From: CAYVTZ01 sp964454685 | Lineage (GTDB): Bacteria > Bacillota > Clostridia > Christensenellales > Christensenellaceae | Assembly (NCBI GenBank): GCA_964454685.1 | Contig: CAYVTZ010000018.1 | Location: forward strand, 1-54,641 | DNA: 54,641 nt | Direction: 5' to 3' | In this document: one piece after another, positions 1-7,819 of the stretch | How positions within the stretch are numbered: the stretch's first letter is position 1 | How the letters are laid out: every line of letters begins with the position of its first letter | Program-made: the position numbers and the translations under genes | Notes under the pieces: model-generated | Databases searched by the model: none | What the model was told of the DNA's origin: nothing | Seen by the model: only the letters and a program-made list of their open reading frames with translations

Positions 1-2
1 CC

Positions 3-1160
3 TGCTTTTCATTATATCTGATGTTTTTGTGTCCATCAAATCGGGTACGGGGGCATAATCTTGTTGCGGAAAAATGCTACGAGATGGGCGCAAAGGGCGT
101 TAAGGCAACCTACACCAATCATAGATTGGATGAGCTACAGGGAAAATACTTAACGGATGAGGAATACATTGGACATCATTACAACAGTATTATGGATGCA
201 TACGCCACAAGCACAATGCCAGAGCATAAAATGATTGCCATTGACTCCGTATATTTCAAAGAAAATCCGACCGCAGAAAACCAACTCAGTCCGGCTATTA
301 TCGAGAAAGTCGGCGCATTTATACAAGAGCACAATCTAAAGGCGGAAAATGCGGAGAACGATAAAGAGCTTTTATGGGTTATTGCGGCGTATCCAACAAA
401 AAACTGGGCAAAAAAGGTCTACCCCGAGCTGAATACGGAAGCGGCGTACAACAAAATGTTGGATGATTTTTTGGACTTTGCACGAATAGGTGATGAGGGA
501 AGTTTTTCGGCACACAGTGAAAAATTGGCGGAGTTAGCGAAAAAAGTGAGTGAGATGAATATTGTTGAACTGCACTACCAATCAAAAACCGCAGACCTGC
601 GCATACCGCTGCATGAAAATCATAGGTTTGCGGGAGGAGCTGTAGAAGGCGCCGACGGAAGTGTTTACGATCCTAATGTGCCCACAGAAGAAATATTCAC
701 GATGCCGGCTAAATACGGGGCAAACGGCACAGTTGCCGCAACACGCCCGTTTACACTGGATGGGCAGCTGGTGGAAGGATTGAAAATGACCTTTCAGGAT
801 GGAAAGCTGGTTGATTATTCTGCAGAATCGGGCGGCGATGTCTTTGAAACGTTTTTCAAACCATCATCTGAAGATGTTTATTTGGGGGAGGCCGCCATTG
901 TGCCAAAGGATTCACCGATATTTCAGACAGGAAGGACGTACTACCACATTTTGTTGGACGAGAACGCAGGAGCGCATATTGCCCTAGGCAAAGCTTTGAC
1001 TGACCATAACCTAAAGCCGGGAGCGGAAATGGACGACAATATCAACCAAGCTGCGTATCACAAAGATATTGTAATCGGCAGCGAGGATTTGACGGTTACT
1101 GCTACGCTAAAGGATGGCAGCAAGGTGGATTTGCTGAAAGATGGAAAGTGGGGAATTTGA
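3..1160 (+). CDS. M29-family aminopeptidase (AmpS/PepS/AmpT-like), 5' truncated
   Basis: This is a metal-dependent cytosolic aminopeptidase of the M29 (thermophilic aminopeptidase) family, which removes N-terminal residues from peptides. The frame is open to the left edge of the window, so the true start is missing; family members are about 410 aa and 379 codons follow the first in-frame ATG at 21. Numbering from that ATG, the metal-ligand motifs are all visible: NVPTEE (E223/E224), LGE (E290), AHIALG (H319) and the HKD of a HxDxxIG motif (H347, D349). The first ~14 residues after the ATG do not resemble the family, whereas agreement is good from about residue 15 (LVAEKCYEMGAK), so the extreme 5' end may hold an error or a junction. 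A hairpin at 1296 may end the transcript. The family call is firm; the in vivo substrate cannot be told. Confidence 0.88.
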   Translation, partial: CFSLYLMFLCPSNRVRGHNLVAEKCYEMGAKGVKATYTNHRLDELQGKYLTDEEYIGHHYNSIMDAYATSTMPEHKMIAIDSVYFKENPTAENQLSPAIIEKVGAFIQEHNLKAENAENDKELLWVIAAYPTKNWAKKVYPELNTEAAYNKMLDDFLDFARIGDEGSFSAHSEKLAELAKKVSEMNIVELHYQSKTADLRIPLHENHRFAGGAVEGADGSVYDPNVPTEEIFTMPAKYGANGTVAATRPFTLDGQLVEGLKMTFQDGKLVDYSAESGGDVFETFFKPSSEDVYLGEAAIVPKDSPIFQTGRTYYHILLDENAGAHIALGKALTDHNLKPGAEMDDNINQAAYHKDIVIGSEDLTVTATLKDGSKVDLLKDGKWGI

Positions 1161-1198
1161 GGTGTGCACTTAATCTATCGTAAAGGAAGGTGAACCCA

Positions 1199-1282
1199 AT
1201 GGCAAAAACAAAACTTTTATCCCTTTTTCTGGTTGGGGTCACGGAGCCTGTGAAGGTTTCTCTGCAAATAAGCTTTCAATGA
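1199..1282 (+). CDS. Possible 27-aa small ORF downstream of the aminopeptidase
   Basis: An ATG at 1199 follows an AAGGAAGGTG ribosome binding site at normal spacing and opens a 27-codon frame beginning MAKTKLLSLFLVG and ending in TGA. No family is recognised. It sits between the aminopeptidase stop and a hairpin at 1296. It could be a genuine small protein or the remnant of a larger gene. Support is the ribosome binding site alone. Confidence 0.25.
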   Translation: MAKTKLLSLFLVGVTEPVKVSLQISFQ

Positions 1283-1295
1283 CAAGATTTTTATA

Positions 1296-1328
1296 GGCTC
1301 AGGGGCGAGGTGTGGCTCCTGAGCCTTT
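1296..1328 (+). terminator. Hairpin, possible intrinsic terminator
   Basis: GGCTCAGG at 1296-1303 pairs with CCTGAGCC at 1318-1325, and the stem extends inward with one mismatch. Only TTT follows, so as a terminator it is weak. It lies just after the aminopeptidase and the small ORF. Confidence 0.5.
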
Positions 1329-1423
1329 GCCTTAATATGCAGCCTTGTCTAGGCTGTGACGAAAAAATCGTTTGATGGGCAGCCTGTCAGGGTACATAGT
1401 TGCCAGTTCGCCGCAGACCCTGA

Positions 1424-1520
1424 TAAAGACGCCCCCTGAATTGCTGCACAATTCAAGATCAAGCCCGCCAGTACCTGCGACTAAATAAAAAACCCGCGCA
1501 ACGCGCGGGCTTTTCATTTG
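1424..1520. repeat. 97-bp direct repeat, copy 1
   Basis: This segment recurs at 1712-1808 with only two substitutions over 97 bp. It contains a small hairpin (GAATTG/CAATTC) and the CCCGCGC/GCGCGGG stem (1493-1499 with 1503-1509) that acts as the tRNA-Ala terminator in copy 2. Copy 1 has no tRNA beside it. The copies are separated by 191 bp that include a GGAACAAAG/CTTTGTTCC palindrome (1651-1673). Confidence 0.9.
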
Positions 1521-1711
1521 TTTGTTGTTGACAAAAAAGATGCAGGGTATTTCGGGGTCCCCGCAAAGTACACTGAGCGGAGCGAGGGACTTTGTGGGGG
1601 AGAGGAGGAACAAGCGTGCGGGTGGAATTTTTTTTCTTGAAAAGAAAAAAACGGAACAAAGCAAGCTTTGTTCCGACGTGCTGGAGATAAGGGGATACCC
1701 GCTGCGCGGGC

Positions 1712-1808
1712 TAAAGACGCCCCCTGAATTGCTGCACAATTCAGGATCAAGCCCGCCAGTACCTGCGACCAAATAAAAAACCCGCGCAACGCGCGGGCTT
1801 TTCATTTG
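1712..1808. repeat. 97-bp direct repeat, copy 2, abutting tRNA-Ala
   Basis: Second copy of the 97-bp element. Its right end overlaps the encoded CCA of the tRNA at 1807-1808, so the repeated unit is the region immediately downstream of the tRNA. Just left of it, 1682-1696 duplicates the 15 bp of tRNA 3' end found at 1810-1824. Confidence 0.9.
1774..1798 (-). terminator. Intrinsic terminator of tRNA-Ala
   Basis: Read on the minus strand, a GC-only 7-bp stem (1797-1791 with 1787-1781) with a 3-nt loop is followed by TTTTTTATTT. It starts about 10 nt after the CCA end of the tRNA. An identical hairpin sits in the upstream repeat copy at 1490-1509. Confidence 0.85.
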
Positions 1809-1882
1809 GTGGAGATAAGGGGATTCGAACCCCTGACCTTCGCATTGCGAACGCGACACTCTACCAACTGAGCCATATCCCC
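1807..1882 (-). tRNA. tRNA-Ala (anticodon CGC), CCA encoded
   Basis: The minus strand folds into a complete cloverleaf. The acceptor is GGGGATA/TATCTCC with A73, the D arm is GCTC/GAGT, the anticodon stem is TCGCG/TGCGA and the T arm is AGGGG-TTCGAAT-CCCCT. The anticodon is CGC at 1849-1847, which reads the alanine codon GCG. The G3:U70 wobble pair, the alanine identity element, is present. The terminal CCA is genomically encoded (1809-1807). Promoter and terminator flank it, so it is a single-gene transcription unit. Confidence 0.95.
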
Positions 1883-1928
1883 ATGTATTCATTTGTACAA
1901 ATATGTACATCTGATTTACACTGGTAAT

Positions 1929-1957
1929 ATTTTATCAGAACCAAAAAGAAAATTCAA
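1929..1957 (-). promoter_or_regulatory. Promoter of tRNA-Ala
   Basis: On the minus strand TTGAAT (1957-1952), a 17-bp spacer and TAAAAT (1934-1929) form a near-consensus vegetative promoter. The -10 lies 46 bp upstream of the tRNA 5' end and after the stop of nnr, so the tRNA is transcribed independently of the nnr operon. Confidence 0.75.
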
Positions 1958-1992
1958 GTACCATTCTGAGAGAATCTGCAAATTTTTTGTGA

Positions 1993-3519
1993 TTACGTTT
2001 CGTAAAACTCAAAGCGAAGCTCTTCGATTGCCGCAGCAAGATGTGCAATCGTATCGAGAGGCGTCATGCCGATCAGCCCGACGCTTTCTTCTGCCAATTC
2101 GCCCGCGCGCCCCGCAATGCAAACGCCGAGCAACGCTGCTTCATAGGCATCTTTACCCTGTGCGAGCAGCCCGCCGATCATCCCCGTGAGAACATCGCCG
2201 CTGCCGCCTTTTGCCATGCCCGGCGAACCTGTGCAGGCCAAAGTGATGTTGCCGAATTCGTCTGCGATCACAGTGGTTGCCCCCTTTAGTACAAGCACCA
2301 CGCGATGCAGCACGGCGAATTGTGCTGCGAGTTCCAACGGATTTTCCAAAATGGATTTGGTTTCGACACCCAGCAAGCGGGCAAACTCCTTGGGGTGCGG
2401 CGTGAGAACAAGATCGTTTTGTTTGTTTTGCAGCATAGAGACATCTTGTGCAACCGCATTGAGTGCATCCGCGTCCAGAATCATAGGGGTGGTGCAGTGC
2501 TGAATCAATGCGCGTATCAGCATTGGCGTGTTTGGATGCAGACCGATGCCGGGGCCAACGGCGACAGCGGTTTTATCTTGAAGCAAAGGAAGAAGGTCGC
2601 AGGGTGCGACGTCGGGAGAAGCGCCGGGCAAAATGTGACAGGTGGCTTGCGGAGCACATTGTTGCAGTGCTGCAACAACAGGTTCCGGCGCGGCAACGCT
2701 TACAAGACCGACGCCGGATTTTCCCGCGCTCTGTGCGCAAAGCACGGCTGCGCCTGCCATGCCCGCACTTCCTGCAACCATCAGTAGTTTGCCGTAGTCG
2801 CCTTTGTTGGAATCGCGCTTGCGACAGGGCAGCGCGAGATCCGGATCGGGGGTTTCGTATCCACAAACGGTGGATTGTAACGCAACATCACAACCGTCAT
2901 CCACACCGATAGGCGCAACGATCAACTCGCCGGCGTATTCGCGCCCGGGAAACAAAAAATGACCGACTTTGGCATATTGAAACGTGACGGTGACATCTGC
3001 ATCAACGGCACAGCCGAGCATTTTTCCGGTATCTGCGCTGACGCCGGACGGGACATCCACAGATACGATCAGCGCGTTTTGCGCGTTGATGTGTTCGATA
3101 GCGGCCGCATATAAGCCTTGAACTTCGCGTGTGAGCCCCGTGCCGAAGATTGCATCGACGACGACATCAGCTTCCTCCAAATCTTCTAACAAATCTGCAT
3201 GCGTCAGATGAAAATATTCAGACTGCCAAAATGCAAAATTCACCTTGGCATCGCCTTGCAATGAGGCAGCATCCCCCAGCAGCACAACCTCGACTTCGTA
3301 GCCGGATGCGCGGAGCTGCCGCGCAACAGCGAATCCGTCGCCGCCATTGTTTCCACAGCCACAGAACACACGTACAAAGCATGGCTCCACACGCGCAATA
3401 ATCGTGTCTGAAACGGCGCGCGCGGCATTTTCCATCAGAATGATGCCCGGAATGTGCATTTGCTCCGTCATATAGGTGTCGATTGCCTTCATTTGCGCTG
3501 CGTTGACCAAGGTTCTCAT
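1993..3519 (-). CDS. nnr: Bifunctional NAD(P)H-hydrate epimerase / ADP- or ATP-dependent dehydratase
   Basis: This 508-aa enzyme repairs hydrated NAD(P)H (NADHX, NADPHX). The N-terminal half (~1-210) is the YjeF_N epimerase with LMENAARA and the GCGNNGGDGF nucleotide motif. The C-terminal half (~225-500) is the ribokinase-fold dehydratase with GPGIG, LDADALN, LTPHPKEFARLLG, VLKGATT and GSPGMAKGGSGDVLTG. The start was set at ATG 3519, where homology begins (MRTLVNAAQMKAID) and where it overlaps the acpS stop by 4 nt (ATGA), implying translational coupling. It is the last gene of the recX-birA-peptidase-acpS-nnr operon. The acpS-nnr pairing is common in Firmicutes. Confidence 0.95.
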   Translation of the reverse strand: MRTLVNAAQMKAIDTYMTEQMHIPGIILMENAARAVSDTIIARVEPCFVRVFCGCGNNGGDGFAVARQLRASGYEVEVVLLGDAASLQGDAKVNFAFWQSEYFHLTHADLLEDLEEADVVVDAIFGTGLTREVQGLYAAAIEHINAQNALIVSVDVPSGVSADTGKMLGCAVDADVTVTFQYAKVGHFLFPGREYAGELIVAPIGVDDGCDVALQSTVCGYETPDPDLALPCRKRDSNKGDYGKLLMVAGSAGMAGAAVLCAQSAGKSGVGLVSVAAPEPVVAALQQCAPQATCHILPGASPDVAPCDLLPLLQDKTAVAVGPGIGLHPNTPMLIRALIQHCTTPMILDADALNAVAQDVSMLQNKQNDLVLTPHPKEFARLLGVETKSILENPLELAAQFAVLHRVVLVLKGATTVIADEFGNITLACTGSPGMAKGGSGDVLTGMIGGLLAQGKDAYEAALLGVCIAGRAGELAEESVGLIGMTPLDTIAHLAAAIEELRFEFYET

Positions 3520-3881
3520 TTGTTTTCCAGCCTTTCTGCGATTGCCTGTGCGATGGCATGGTCGCCATCGTGCGATATGCTGACCCAGAGTTTGACAGAC
3601 GACGTGGCGAGAGCACTGTGCAGCGAAGCACTGGGGGCGCCGCTTACGTCGTGCATGATTTCGATGTTGCGTAAATCGGTTTGCGTGATACCGATGCCCA
3701 GCGCCTTGAGCACTGCTTCCTTGGCACAAAACATACCTGCCGCTGTCTGCGCGGAATTGGTTTTTTGAGAGATATAATCGATCTCGGAGTTTGTGAATAT
3801 TTTATGCAAAAATCGATCGTTTTGCATTGATTTATTCACCCTGTCGATAGAAATGATGTCCAGTCCGATTCCTGTAATCAT
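3516..3881 (-). CDS. acpS: Holo-[acyl-carrier-protein] synthase
   Basis: AcpS moves the 4'-phosphopantetheine of CoA onto the serine of apo-ACP, activating fatty-acid synthesis. At 121 aa it has the usual length for a bacterial trimeric AcpS. It opens with GIGLDIISIDRV, which carries the metal-binding Asp, and has FCAKEAVLKALGIGI around residues 51-65, with the second acidic ligand in CAKEA, followed by VSISHDGDHAIAQAI near the C-terminus. Both ends overlap neighbours by 4 nt (ATGA at 3878-3881 and 3516-3519), so it is translated as part of a coupled chain. Confidence 0.95.
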   Translation of the reverse strand: MITGIGLDIISIDRVNKSMQNDRFLHKIFTNSEIDYISQKTNSAQTAAGMFCAKEAVLKALGIGITQTDLRNIEIMHDVSGAPSASLHSALATSSVKLWVSISHDGDHAIAQAIAERLENK

Positions 3882-4786
3882 ATTGCTTGCACCGCTAGAA
3901 TTGCGTTGACGATGGCGCGGCGCATGACCTCCGCAGCCGCAACGGCAAGAGCGTTGAGCTCACCCTGTCTGCCCCCGTAACTGAGGGCGAAAACGGTGTC
4001 GCCATCAATCATCATGTGACTGGGCGAGATGCTTCGTGCCAAGCCGTTTTGCGCGGACTGCGCGAGCTTTGTTACACCGTCTTTATCCAGCGCGGCATCC
4101 GTAGCGACAACGCCGATGGTGGTATTGCTTAGCCCCATAGCATGAGACATACCATGTTGCAGCACATGTGCTTCCAAGTCCACAAACTCTCCGTTTTGTT
4201 GCGCGCCGCCCATGATAGTATTTCGATCCAGCACATTGCCTGCCGCGTTGACGCAGACATAAGCGCCGACCGTGCAACCGTCTGACAGGAGCAGACTTGC
4301 TGTACCAACGCCGCCTTTTGCGGCATATTCCATTCCCAGTAGTTTTCCGATGGTTGCGCCGCATCCGGCACCGAAGCAGCCTTGCTGTACTTGTGTGCAG
4401 GCAGCCTGGCATGCCTGATAACCTAGAGCCGCGTCGGGTCGGGCGTTTTTGCTGTAGGCAAGATCGTAGATGACTGCGGCGGGCACGATGGGAACGCAGG
4501 CTTCCGGCATACGAACGCCATTGCCGTGCTCTTCACAGTAGCGCATGACCCCATCCGCCGCGGCAAGCCCGAACGCGCTGCCGCCTGTGAGCAGCACCGC
4601 GTTTGCATGCTGAACCGATTTGGCCTGATCCATGAAGGACGTTTCGCGTGTACCGGGCGCACTGCCGCGCACATCGACACCGCAGATTGCGCCGCCGGGT
4701 GCGAGAATGACACTGCAACCTGTACGCTTGCCTTGCGCGCAGCCCACGAGCAGCCCGGATACGTCTGTGATACTGCCTTGATACAT
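3878..4786 (-). CDS. P1-family peptidase (DmpA-like, Ntn-hydrolase fold)
   Basis: A 302-aa member of the DmpA / L-aminopeptidase-D-esterase family, whose members cleave themselves in front of a Thr/Ser that becomes the catalytic N-terminal nucleophile. The family signature LSNTTIGVVATDA lies at residues 219-231, so N221|T222 is the likely processing site. GGSAFGLAAADGVMRY (68-83) and FGAGCGATIGK (138-148) are also typical. The ATG at 4786 was chosen over that at 4795 because AGGGG lies 10 nt upstream of the former but only 1 nt from the latter. It starts 1 nt after the birA stop and ends in a 4-nt overlap with acpS. The natural substrate is unknown. Confidence 0.9.
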   Translation of the reverse strand: MYQGSITDVSGLLVGCAQGKRTGCSVILAPGGAICGVDVRGSAPGTRETSFMDQAKSVQHANAVLLTGGSAFGLAAADGVMRYCEEHGNGVRMPEACVPIVPAAVIYDLAYSKNARPDAALGYQACQAACTQVQQGCFGAGCGATIGKLLGMEYAAKGGVGTASLLLSDGCTVGAYVCVNAAGNVLDRNTIMGGAQQNGEFVDLEAHVLQHGMSHAMGLSNTTIGVVATDAALDKDGVTKLAQSAQNGLARSISPSHMMIDGDTVFALSYGGRQGELNALAVAAAEVMRRAIVNAILAVQAI

Positions 4787-4787
4787 T

Positions 4788-5750
4788 TTAAACATACCCC
4801 TTTTCTGTACGCAGGGAGACCTCTCCGGCAAAATACGCCTTTGTGCCCTGTGCGGTTTGTACGAGAATGGCTCCCGTATCGTCAAAGCCGGTGCAAAGAC
4901 CTGCTTCGGTATCTGATGTGCCATGCAAAACAACCTGCTGGCCAATCACGGCACTTTTTTGTTGGTATTCCTCTGCAATGCCCGCAAATCCTTGACTGCA
5001 ATACCGCAAATAGTAAGAGTGGGTTTTTTCAAGCAATACAGCAAAAAATTCAACTCTATTTAATTTCTTGCCGACAATCTGAGAAAGTGATGTGGCGCGA
5101 TGCTCGATTTCCCCGGGGAATGTCGTTTGATTGACATTGGTGCCTGCTCCACAGACAATGTATTCGACGCGGTCGATATCGGCGGACATTTCCGTTAGGA
5201 TGCCGCACAGCTTTTTTCCCTGATAGACGACATCGTTGGGCCATTTGATGCGCGCCGCAACATTGCAAAACGATTCGATGGCGGCGCAAACACCGAGCGA
5301 AATCGCAAACGTGACGGCGGGCGCATTACGCGGCGGGAAGTTGGGGCGCAGCAGCAATGACATCTGCACGGCCTGCTCCGGAACGGACGCCCACGTATTG
5401 CCCATACGACCGCGTCCGCCGGTTTGATTTTCTGCAACAAAGCAGCATTCCGCTGCCCCCTGACGCGCGGCATGCTTGGCATCATCATTTGTAGAGCCGG
5501 TTTCCGCCTGCCAATGAATGGGCAAGGTGTTTGGCGCATAGGCATGTACATATTCGGGTTTGAGCAGATTGGGCAGCTGCGTAAGGCGATAGCCGCGATT
5601 GGTGTGTGCCTCGATCACGCCGCCGTCTGCGCGAATGGCGTGAATGTGCTTCCAAATTGCCGCGCGCGAGATGCCTAAAATGGCGCTGAGTTCTTCCCCG
5701 GAGAGGTAGCCTTCCTGATGCAGCAACAGAGATATGATTTTTTCTCTCAT
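4788..5750 (-). CDS. birA: Biotin-[acetyl-CoA-carboxylase] ligase with N-terminal HTH (bifunctional BirA)
   Basis: BirA activates biotin to biotinyl-AMP and attaches it to the biotin carboxyl carrier protein. In this two-domain form it also represses biotin genes. The first ~60 residues form a winged HTH (GYLSGEELSAILGISRAAIWKHI). The catalytic part carries the biotin-binding loop GGRGRMGNTWAS near residue 110 and KWPNDVVY near 175, then a small C-terminal SH3-like domain. Length (320 aa) matches the HTH-bearing type. The start overlaps the recX stop by 4 nt. No biotin synthesis genes or BirA operator were found in the window. Confidence 0.95.
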   Translation of the reverse strand: MREKIISLLLHQEGYLSGEELSAILGISRAAIWKHIHAIRADGGVIEAHTNRGYRLTQLPNLLKPEYVHAYAPNTLPIHWQAETGSTNDDAKHAARQGAAECCFVAENQTGGRGRMGNTWASVPEQAVQMSLLLRPNFPPRNAPAVTFAISLGVCAAIESFCNVAARIKWPNDVVYQGKKLCGILTEMSADIDRVEYIVCGAGTNVNQTTFPGEIEHRATSLSQIVGKKLNRVEFFAVLLEKTHSYYLRYCSQGFAGIAEEYQQKSAVIGQQVVLHGTSDTEAGLCTGFDDTGAILVQTAQGTKAYFAGEVSLRTEKGYV

Positions 5751-6361
5751 GATTCTTTCGTCCTATTCCACGCAGCGAGCGCATCATCGTATGAAAACCC
5801 TTTTGCGAGTAGCGCACGCAGGCATTTTTGCTTCTTTTTGTATGGTTCGTCTGCGTCATAGCGTTGCAGGAAACGTTGCAAATAGGTGTCGATCAACTCT
5901 TGCGTCTGCGGAATTTCGCGCAGTGTTTCGCGCACCAAATCACGATCCAAGCCCTTTTGCAACAGCTTTTGCTCCACGACCTTCTCGCCATACCGGGCAA
6001 ACAGATCGTTGGCGTACAAACGGGCATATTCTGCGTCATTTAAGTAACCCAGCTCGATTAACTTGTCTACTGCTTGCGCAATGGCGGCAGGGGAGAGGCC
6101 TTTGGCGCGCAATTTGGACTGGATTTCAGAGGTTGTACGCATTTTGCGGGAGACAAGTGACATTGCTGTGCTCATCGCATAGCGCGCACTGTCTTCGGCA
6201 ATGATCGTCTGCGCCAATGCGTCCTCCAGCGTCACACCCACGCCCAGCTTATGAGCGAGCGCAGACTCCAAATATACCGCAAACAAAAATCCTTCGTCAC
6301 TGTATAGATTGATGCGGTTTTGATTCTTTTTGCATGGCTCGATTCTACTAATTGTAATCAT
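5747..6361 (-). CDS. recX: Regulatory protein RecX
   Basis: RecX binds RecA filaments and modulates recombination and the SOS response. The 204-aa protein opens MITISRIEPCKKNQNR, the usual clostridial RecX start, then has tandem three-helix repeats (RKMRTTSEIQSKLRAKG; LIELGYLNDAEYARLYAND; RYGEKVVEQKLLQKGLD). A longer frame to a TTG at 6406 adds residues without family similarity. No Shine-Dalgarno precedes ATG 6361. Instead a TATAAT ends 6 nt before it, suggesting a leaderless mRNA. It is the first gene of a five-gene coupled operon. recA itself is not in the window. Confidence 0.92.
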   Translation of the reverse strand: MITISRIEPCKKNQNRINLYSDEGFLFAVYLESALAHKLGVGVTLEDALAQTIIAEDSARYAMSTAMSLVSRKMRTTSEIQSKLRAKGLSPAAIAQAVDKLIELGYLNDAEYARLYANDLFARYGEKVVEQKLLQKGLDRDLVRETLREIPQTQELIDTYLQRFLQRYDADEPYKKKQKCLRALLAKGFSYDDALAAWNRTKES

Positions 6362-6367
6362 ATTTTT

Positions 6368-6373
6368 ATTATA
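6368..6373 (-). promoter_or_regulatory. -10 box of the recX operon, leaderless spacing
   Basis: TATAAT on the minus strand ends at 6368, with AAAAAT then the recX ATG. Transcription would begin at or next to the A of the start codon. The -35 (TTTCCT, 17 bp further) is poor. Confidence 0.55.
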
Positions 6374-6580
6374 CGAAAAAAATGAGGGAAAGGAAACTAT
6401 TTGCAAAATTTTGTTTACATGGATTGTATGACGGATATTTGAATATAATTGAGATACAAGAATATTAAATTGAGAAAATTTTAATTAAATATAGATAAAT
6501 TGATGATTTGATCACTGTTTTTATATTGATCATGGAAAAATCGGATCTATGAATTTAGCATGAAGAGTGGGTGGGCTCTC

Positions 6581-6609
6581 TTGAACATCATTTGTGTTTC
6601 GTGTAGAAT
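6581..6609 (+). promoter_or_regulatory. Promoter with leaderless spacing
   Basis: TTGAAC (6581-6586), 17-bp spacer, TAGAAT (6604-6609), then AAAGGC and the ATG at 6616. The predicted +1 coincides with the start codon. The 250 bp upstream are AT-rich and otherwise hold only two TTGATCA copies near 6510 and 6530. Confidence 0.7.
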
Positions 6610-6615
6610 AAAGGC

Positions 6616-7359
6616 ATGAAACGATTGATTTTAGTGATTATTACAATGTGCATCATGGTTTTGATACCGATGCAGGCATTTGCCTTTCAGGGAACACTGG
6701 CGGTGGGTAGCAGCGGCAGCGATGTTGCAGTGGTGCAGCAGAGACTGACAGAGCTGGGATATTTCAATTTCCGTGCAACGGCGAAATTCAGTGATATGAC
6801 GGCGGACGCAGTACGTCGCTTTCAGCAGGCGAACGGGTTGCCGGATGACGGGCAAGTGGGTGCAGACACTTACGACAAGCTATTTTCATTGGACGCCAAG
6901 CGCGCACCGCGCAACACAGAGATCAAATCTGTGATTGGTCAGGCTTACAATGGAAAGGTTACGGACAAAGGCGCATTATCCTCGTGGGATACCATCAACC
7001 GGCTGATGCCGGTGAACTCCGTGGTGGATGTGACGGACTACAACACGGGGATTTCCTACCAGCTCAAGCGAATTGGCGGCGAAAACTGTGCACAGGTCAT
7101 TACACCGACAGAGGAGGACTACGAAGCGTACCGTGAATCCTTTGGCAATGGGGTTTCGTGGGAGCATCGCGCAGTGCTGGTAACGCTTAGCGGCGTCAAA
7201 TATGCGGCCTCGCTCTTTGGGATGCCGGGGGGCGCGACTGTGGGAAACAGTGGCATGAAAGGCTCGACCACATTGTATTTCAACAACAGCAAGACAGATG
7301 TGAACGCCTTGCCGGACGAAGAACATTTGACGGCGTTGGGACGTGCGGCGGGAAGTTGA
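6616..7359 (+). CDS. Secreted peptidoglycan-binding domain protein
   Basis: A 247-aa exported protein. Residues 1-23 are a signal peptide (hydrophobic run, then AFA). Residues ~28-95 form a PG_binding_1 repeat (VGSSGSDVAVVQQRLTELGYF ... TADAVRRFQQANGLPDDGQVGADTYDKL), a three-helix wall-binding module. The C-terminal half (~110-245), with SSWDTINRLMPVNSVVDVTDYNTG, resembles a domain seen in clostridial secreted proteins that usually carries a GHxCIHF-like motif. Here the equivalent stretch reads GSTTLYFNNSKT, so if that domain is enzymatic this copy may not be. There is no clear Shine-Dalgarno, and the -10 box lies only 6 nt upstream. Confidence 0.75.
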   Translation: MKRLILVIITMCIMVLIPMQAFAFQGTLAVGSSGSDVAVVQQRLTELGYFNFRATAKFSDMTADAVRRFQQANGLPDDGQVGADTYDKLFSLDAKRAPRNTEIKSVIGQAYNGKVTDKGALSSWDTINRLMPVNSVVDVTDYNTGISYQLKRIGGENCAQVITPTEEDYEAYRESFGNGVSWEHRAVLVTLSGVKYAASLFGMPGGATVGNSGMKGSTTLYFNNSKTDVNALPDEEHLTALGRAAGS

Positions 7360-7460
7360 ACGGTTTGTGCCCGCATGGAAGCGGCGCTGGGCTTAGCTGC
7401 GTATGCGGGAATATTGCAAAAATGCCCTTTGTGACAAAGCGGGTGTAGAGGTTGATGGAA

Positions 7461-7763
7461 ATGATTGTATATGCTTGTATTTTATTTGGAGTGGCGGTGT
7501 TGCTGCTGGTTATCGGAATGCTGATTTTTCGTGGAAACACCGGATTGATTCATGCATATCATCAGACACACGTGACAGACAAGACAGGCTACGCAAAAGC
7601 GATGGGCAGAGCGGTGATGTGCGTTGGAATCCCACCGGCTGCGGCAGGGATTGCGGGATTGTTTTCTGTCGGCATTGCATCCACATTGATTTTACTGGTG
7701 GGGTTATTGATGGCGATTGTTCCGTTGGTGCGTGTGCAAAAAAAGTATAACGGCGGTCTGTGA
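7461..7763 (+). CDS. Small two- to three-helix membrane protein (DUF3784-like)
   Basis: A 100-aa protein with hydrophobic segments at about residues 3-24 and 55-92. The middle GNTGLIHAYHQTHV...KTGYAKAMGRA has the pattern I associate with DUF3784 membrane proteins of Firmicutes. AGAGG at 7447-7451 is 9 nt before the ATG at 7461 and 3 nt before an alternative ATG at 7455, so the former was chosen. Function unknown. Confidence 0.65.
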   Translation: MIVYACILFGVAVLLLVIGMLIFRGNTGLIHAYHQTHVTDKTGYAKAMGRAVMCVGIPPAAAGIAGLFSVGIASTLILLVGLLMAIVPLVRVQKKYNGGL

Positions 7764-7819
7764 CATAAAATGGTATGACAGACAAATAACGCAAAGGCCG
7801 TTACCCAACGCGGTTGACT

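Noticed and set aside
3..60. Frameshift at the 5' end of the aminopeptidase
   Set aside because: The first ~14 residues diverge from the family and the GGGGG run near 48 is suspicious, but with the upstream sequence missing a frameshift cannot be separated from a truncated or chimeric edge.
1332..1910. 192-aa minus-strand ORF and related ORFs containing MKSPRVARVFYLVAGTGG twice
   Set aside because: It runs through the tRNA and both 97-bp repeats; the duplicated peptide is just the translated repeat, and such tRNA/terminator-derived frames are common false genes.
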